Source: Candidatus Faecivivens stercoripullorum
GTDB taxonomy: Bacteria; Bacillota; Clostridia; Oscillospirales; Ruminococcaceae
DNA length: 16,982 bases
Direction of reading: 5' to 3'
Assembly: GCA_018715285.1 (NCBI GenBank)
Contig: DVLW01000030.1
Span: 1-16,982 of the forward strand
Shown one piece after another: positions 14,857-16,982 of the stretch. A program made the position numbers and the translations under genes. The notes below the pieces were generated by a model, which searched no databases, was not told where the DNA came from, and saw only the letters and a program-made list of their open reading frames with translations. Numbering within the stretch: position 1 is the first letter of the stretch; every line of letters begins with the position of its first letter.

Positions 14857-15394
14857 AGTGACTGACTATGCCCGAAAGCTGCTGGATGATCTTCCGCAGC
14901 AGTTCCTTGAAAAACCGCGTATTGAGGCATTGCTCCATGCGCTTGGAAGACAGCTGCAGCAGGTACAGGATTTTTATGGGCAGCTGATGACACTGCGTTC
15001 ACTGGCACAGGCTGAAGGTGTACAGCTGGACGGAGTGGGAGACATTGTGCAGCTTCCCCGCGGTGGATTGGACGATGCTGCTTACCGGGACTATCTGTAC
15101 TATAAAATATTCAAGAATACCAATACGACCACCTATTACGATATCATGCGTTCACTGAGGATGTTCTGGGAACTGCCGCTGTATTATTCGGAAGACCCTG
15201 CTTATCCGGCAACGATTTTGATTGATACAGCGTCTCTTCCGGCTGAGGTGGATCTCGACAGGCTGATGACAGCTCCGGTGATTAAAGCGGCTGGCGTTGG
15301 TGTACATATCAATCCAATGATTGATGCCGGTGCTTTGAATGCTTACGACGGGTTCGTGACAGAGATGGCCTATATTTATCAGGTAGAGGGGTGA
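14846..15394 (+). CDS. gpI-like / DUF2612-like baseplate wedge protein
   Basis: This 182-residue protein follows baseplate J, where P2 gpI-like or DUF2612-like wedge proteins lie. It opens with a helix run (IEALLHALGRQLQQVQDFYG) and has the conserved LDGVGDIVQLPRGGLDDAAY block, with YRDYLYYKIFKNTNTTTYYD following. This block is the recognisable feature. ATG 14846 is chosen for the AGGTGG at 14831-14836, although a TTG at 14840 is open in frame. It overlaps the J gene by 11 nt. Confidence 0.8.
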   Translation: MPIEVTDYARKLLDDLPQQFLEKPRIEALLHALGRQLQQVQDFYGQLMTLRSLAQAEGVQLDGVGDIVQLPRGGLDDAAYRDYLYYKIFKNTNTTTYYDIMRSLRMFWELPLYYSEDPAYPATILIDTASLPAEVDLDRLMTAPVIKAAGVGVHINPMIDAGALNAYDGFVTEMAYIYQVEG

Positions 15395-15398
15395 CAAA

Positions 15399-16337
15399 AT
15401 GGAAGGATTCATCACAGGATTGACTTCCGATGGCATTAAACTGCTGCTGAACGCGATGAACGGTCAACGGCTGGAATTTACATCAATTACGCTGGGAGCG
15501 GGAAAGTATACGGGACCGACAACCGCAATTTCTGCCTGTGTCGACCCGAAAATTACGCTGCCGCTCAAGTCCATCGTGGTCAAAAACAACAAGGCGACGC
15601 TTCAGTCGGTACTTTCTTACAATGATATCGAAGATGGATTTACCTGGACGGAATATACCGTCAATGCGGTCAATTTGGATACCGAGGAGGAGATTTCCTA
15701 CGGGTACGCTTACTGGAACGGGACTGGCAATCCACTTCCGGCAAAAGGGAGTACCTCTCTCAAAGAGATTGTTCTGACTGTTACAGTTGCCGTTTCGGAT
15801 GCACTGACGGTTACGGCACAGATCGATAATACAAGGGTTTGGGCTACTCTTGCAGACCTCGCAAAAATCAACGACGTCATTCCGCTGACCCACACAGTAG
15901 ACAGTGGCATCCACATTTTCACCGGCCTGACCCGTGAAGGGCTGGTACCTGTTCAGTTCGCAGCGACGGCAGACTACACCGCCGGACAGACGATCACAAT
16001 TGACAGCGTCCGGTTCACGGTTGCGCTGTCTTCCGGTGATACTCCGGACGGTATCGTCTGGAAAAACGGCACAAAGCAGCTGGGACTTTGCGACAGTACC
16101 AACCAGACGCTGATTATTATCCAGTCGCCGGACAACGTGCCTGCTCACAATATTGACCCAGAATCACACCCGGATATTCGCGCATTGCTCAGCAATCACG
16201 AGGGCAGAATCTCGCGGCTGGAAAATATTCTCCTGTCGGATATCACTGGAAATCCGTTCCTGATTACCTTTGAAAATCTGGACGGGCTGAGGGTGACTGG
16301 CACCTGGAATCAGGAACAGGCAAGAATGGAATTTTAA
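15399..16337 (+). CDS. Tail fibre protein (tail-collar type N-terminus)
   Basis: This 312-residue protein is the last gene of the operon. The N-terminal 170 residues have the tail-collar/fibre attachment pattern (GLTSDGIKLLLNAMNGQRLE, then FTSITLGAGKYTG, with a WTEYTVNAVN strand), binding the fibre to the baseplate. The middle (about 170-250) is strand-rich and probably the shaft. A PAHNIDPESHPDIR stretch and a short coiled segment follow, then a beta-type end (NPFLITFENLDGLRVTGTW, N, then QEQARMEF). That end is common to related fibre genes, so the gene looks complete. It probably recognises the host. GAGGGG at 15386-15391 precedes ATG 15399. Confidence 0.8.
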   Translation: MEGFITGLTSDGIKLLLNAMNGQRLEFTSITLGAGKYTGPTTAISACVDPKITLPLKSIVVKNNKATLQSVLSYNDIEDGFTWTEYTVNAVNLDTEEEISYGYAYWNGTGNPLPAKGSTSLKEIVLTVTVAVSDALTVTAQIDNTRVWATLADLAKINDVIPLTHTVDSGIHIFTGLTREGLVPVQFAATADYTAGQTITIDSVRFTVALSSGDTPDGIVWKNGTKQLGLCDSTNQTLIIIQSPDNVPAHNIDPESHPDIRALLSNHEGRISRLENILLSDITGNPFLITFENLDGLRVTGTWNQEQARMEF

Positions 16338-16532
16338 GGGAAAATAATTGTTATCACTTAGGTAGATAGTGAAATTTGCAGAGCAGACATGGATATAACT
16401 GGATGTCGTCGGCAAAAATGATTTTCAATTAGTATAGGAGACTCTGACCCAAATTGTTAAAGAATATGAGACGGAGAGTTGTTGAAATGTTGGAAATTGT
16501 AAGGCTGTTACGTTAAATGGGACTATTGGAGA
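16338..16532. other. AT-rich non-coding gap at the right end of the phage operon
   Basis: About 195 bases between the last fibre codon and the tail of the terminator hairpin. I find no gene, tRNA or convincing terminator for the plus-strand operon, only weak hairpins. The sequence is much more AT-rich than the phage genes. It may be the phage-host boundary. Very short reading frames near 16488-16550 have no homology that I recognise. Confidence 0.6.
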
Positions 16533-16572
16533 ATAAGAAAAAGCTGTAGTGAAAGTGTTCTTCACTACAGCT
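16533..16572 (-). terminator. Intrinsic terminator of the minus-strand gene
   Basis: A perfect 12-bp inverted repeat, AGCTGTAGTGAA (16542-16553) and TTCACTACAGCT (16561-16572), closes a 7-nt loop. On the minus strand it follows the TAA of the gene at 16581 within 9 nt and is followed by a T-rich tract (AGCTTTTTCTTATTC). On the plus strand no T-tract follows, so it would not be an efficient terminator for the phage operon. Confidence 0.85.
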
Positions 16573-16580
16573 CCAATGGA

Positions 16581-16982
16581 TTAATCCAAAGAAATGTAAA
16601 GGTAATTTCCGTTCGAGATATCATAAGAAGCGGCGGAAAAATATATTGCGTATTCTATTCCGCCCATTTCTGTAGATACTTTATATCCGCCAGATTCATA
16701 GAAGATGTAAAAATCAGACTTTTCAGCTCTGTTACCAAAATCATTGGTGTAATAATATGTGAGCAAGCAAGGATAAGCTCCGTTTTGCATTGAATAAAAT
16801 GTTATTTCTTTGATTTTATATCCTGTACCGGATTCCCACTGAGCAATATAATCGTAGTATTTTTGCTGCTGCGCAAGGATTTGAATAGATTCTGTTTCCC
16901 CTATTTCGACTTCACTGGAAGAAGATTCATTGGATACATTACTGGAAGAAGAGCTATTCCCGTCTATCATGGCTCCATCGGC
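16581..16982 (-). CDS. Secreted or lipoprotein-like protein, 5' end cut by window edge
   Basis: At least 133 C-terminal residues on the minus strand. The frame is open through the window edge and the first ATG (16970) has no good ribosome binding site, so the true start lies outside. A Ser-rich, Asn/Glu-containing linker near the visible N-terminus (DGNSSSSSNVSNESSSSE) leads into a region rich in Tyr, Ser and Gly (QQQKYYDYIAQWESGTGYK, then YYYTNDFGNRAEKSDFYIFY) and ends YLYISLD. A linker like this typically follows the lipobox of Gram-positive lipoproteins, which is therefore suspected upstream. I do not recognise the domain. It is convergent with the phage operon, AT-rich, and probably a host gene. 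Confidence 0.7.
   Translation of the reverse strand, partial: ADGAMIDGNSSSSSNVSNESSSSEVEIGETESIQILAQQQKYYDYIAQWESGTGYKIKEITFYSMQNGAYPCLLTYYYTNDFGNRAEKSDFYIFYESGGYKVSTEMGGIEYAIYFSAASYDISNGNYLYISLD

Noticed and set aside
16488..16550. Very short reading frames in the right-hand gap
   Set aside because: Fewer than 15 residues each, interrupted by stops, and resembling nothing I recognise.
16542..16572. Hairpin read as terminator for the phage operon on the plus strand
   Set aside because: No T-tract follows on the plus strand; the tract is on the minus strand side. It may slow polymerase but is not a typical terminator in that direction.
1..16982. Attachment-site repeats, tRNA genes, insertion sequences and CRISPR arrays
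   Set aside because: By eye I found no direct repeat shared by both ends, no cloverleaf, no transposase and no spaced repeats. One or both element ends may lie outside the window.

Overview
The window holds one long plus-strand block of genes for a contractile-tailed phage (a myovirus-type prophage or a remnant or domesticated form of one), entered at the left through a regulatory cassette and ended at the right by an unrelated minus-strand gene. Strong AGGAGG-type ribosome binding sites, TTG and GTG starts chosen by those sites, the protein families, and moderate-GC phage genes between AT-rich ends suggest a Gram-positive anaerobe of the Clostridia (Oscillospiraceae/Ruminococcaceae-like). 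That placement is inference; nothing here identifies a species.

Layout. (1) 1-1436, regulatory and toxin-like cassette: a near-consensus sigma-A promoter with inverted-repeat operators, a small XRE repressor, an unusual protein joining an XRE-type DNA-binding domain to a C-terminal domain that resembles phage-borne RNase toxins, and a small CPCC zinc-ribbon protein that may be its immunity partner. A second promoter lies inside the fusion gene and a strong intrinsic terminator follows the CPCC gene. (2) 1468-5849, head and neck: DUF2213 protease with an in-frame internal start for a scaffold, cement protein, DUF2184-type major capsid protein, a small acidic protein, a DUF4054-type head-completion protein, and HK97-gp10-like and other neck proteins. 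(3) 5846-8615, tail tube region: gp12-like neck/tail terminator, DUF3383 sheath, DUF3277 tube, and a tail assembly chaperone with a -1 programmed frameshift signal. (4) 8620-16337, tape measure, Dit-like protein, plug, hub, Gp138-type spike, gp25-like wedge, baseplate J, gpI-like wedge and fibre. (5) 16338-16982, an AT-rich gap, then a convergent minus-strand gene with its own terminator that runs off the window, probably a host lipoprotein.

The structural genes are almost continuous, with many ATGA, TAATG or TGATG overlaps, and look like one translationally coupled operon that would build a head and a contractile tail with a simple Pam3-like baseplate. Terminase, portal, the MuF-like minor head protein, integrase, replication, holin and endolysin genes are absent from the window. 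Regulators sit where terminase and portal genes would be expected, and the fusion gene carries a C-terminal domain of the sort normally fused to minor head proteins. This suggests either an internal deletion that joined a regulator to the tail of a head gene, or a head-tail locus kept under direct repressor control. The points most worth a second look are the HTH-nuclease-like fusion with its nested CPCC transcription unit, the frameshift signal at 8349-8395, and the nested scaffold start at 2020.
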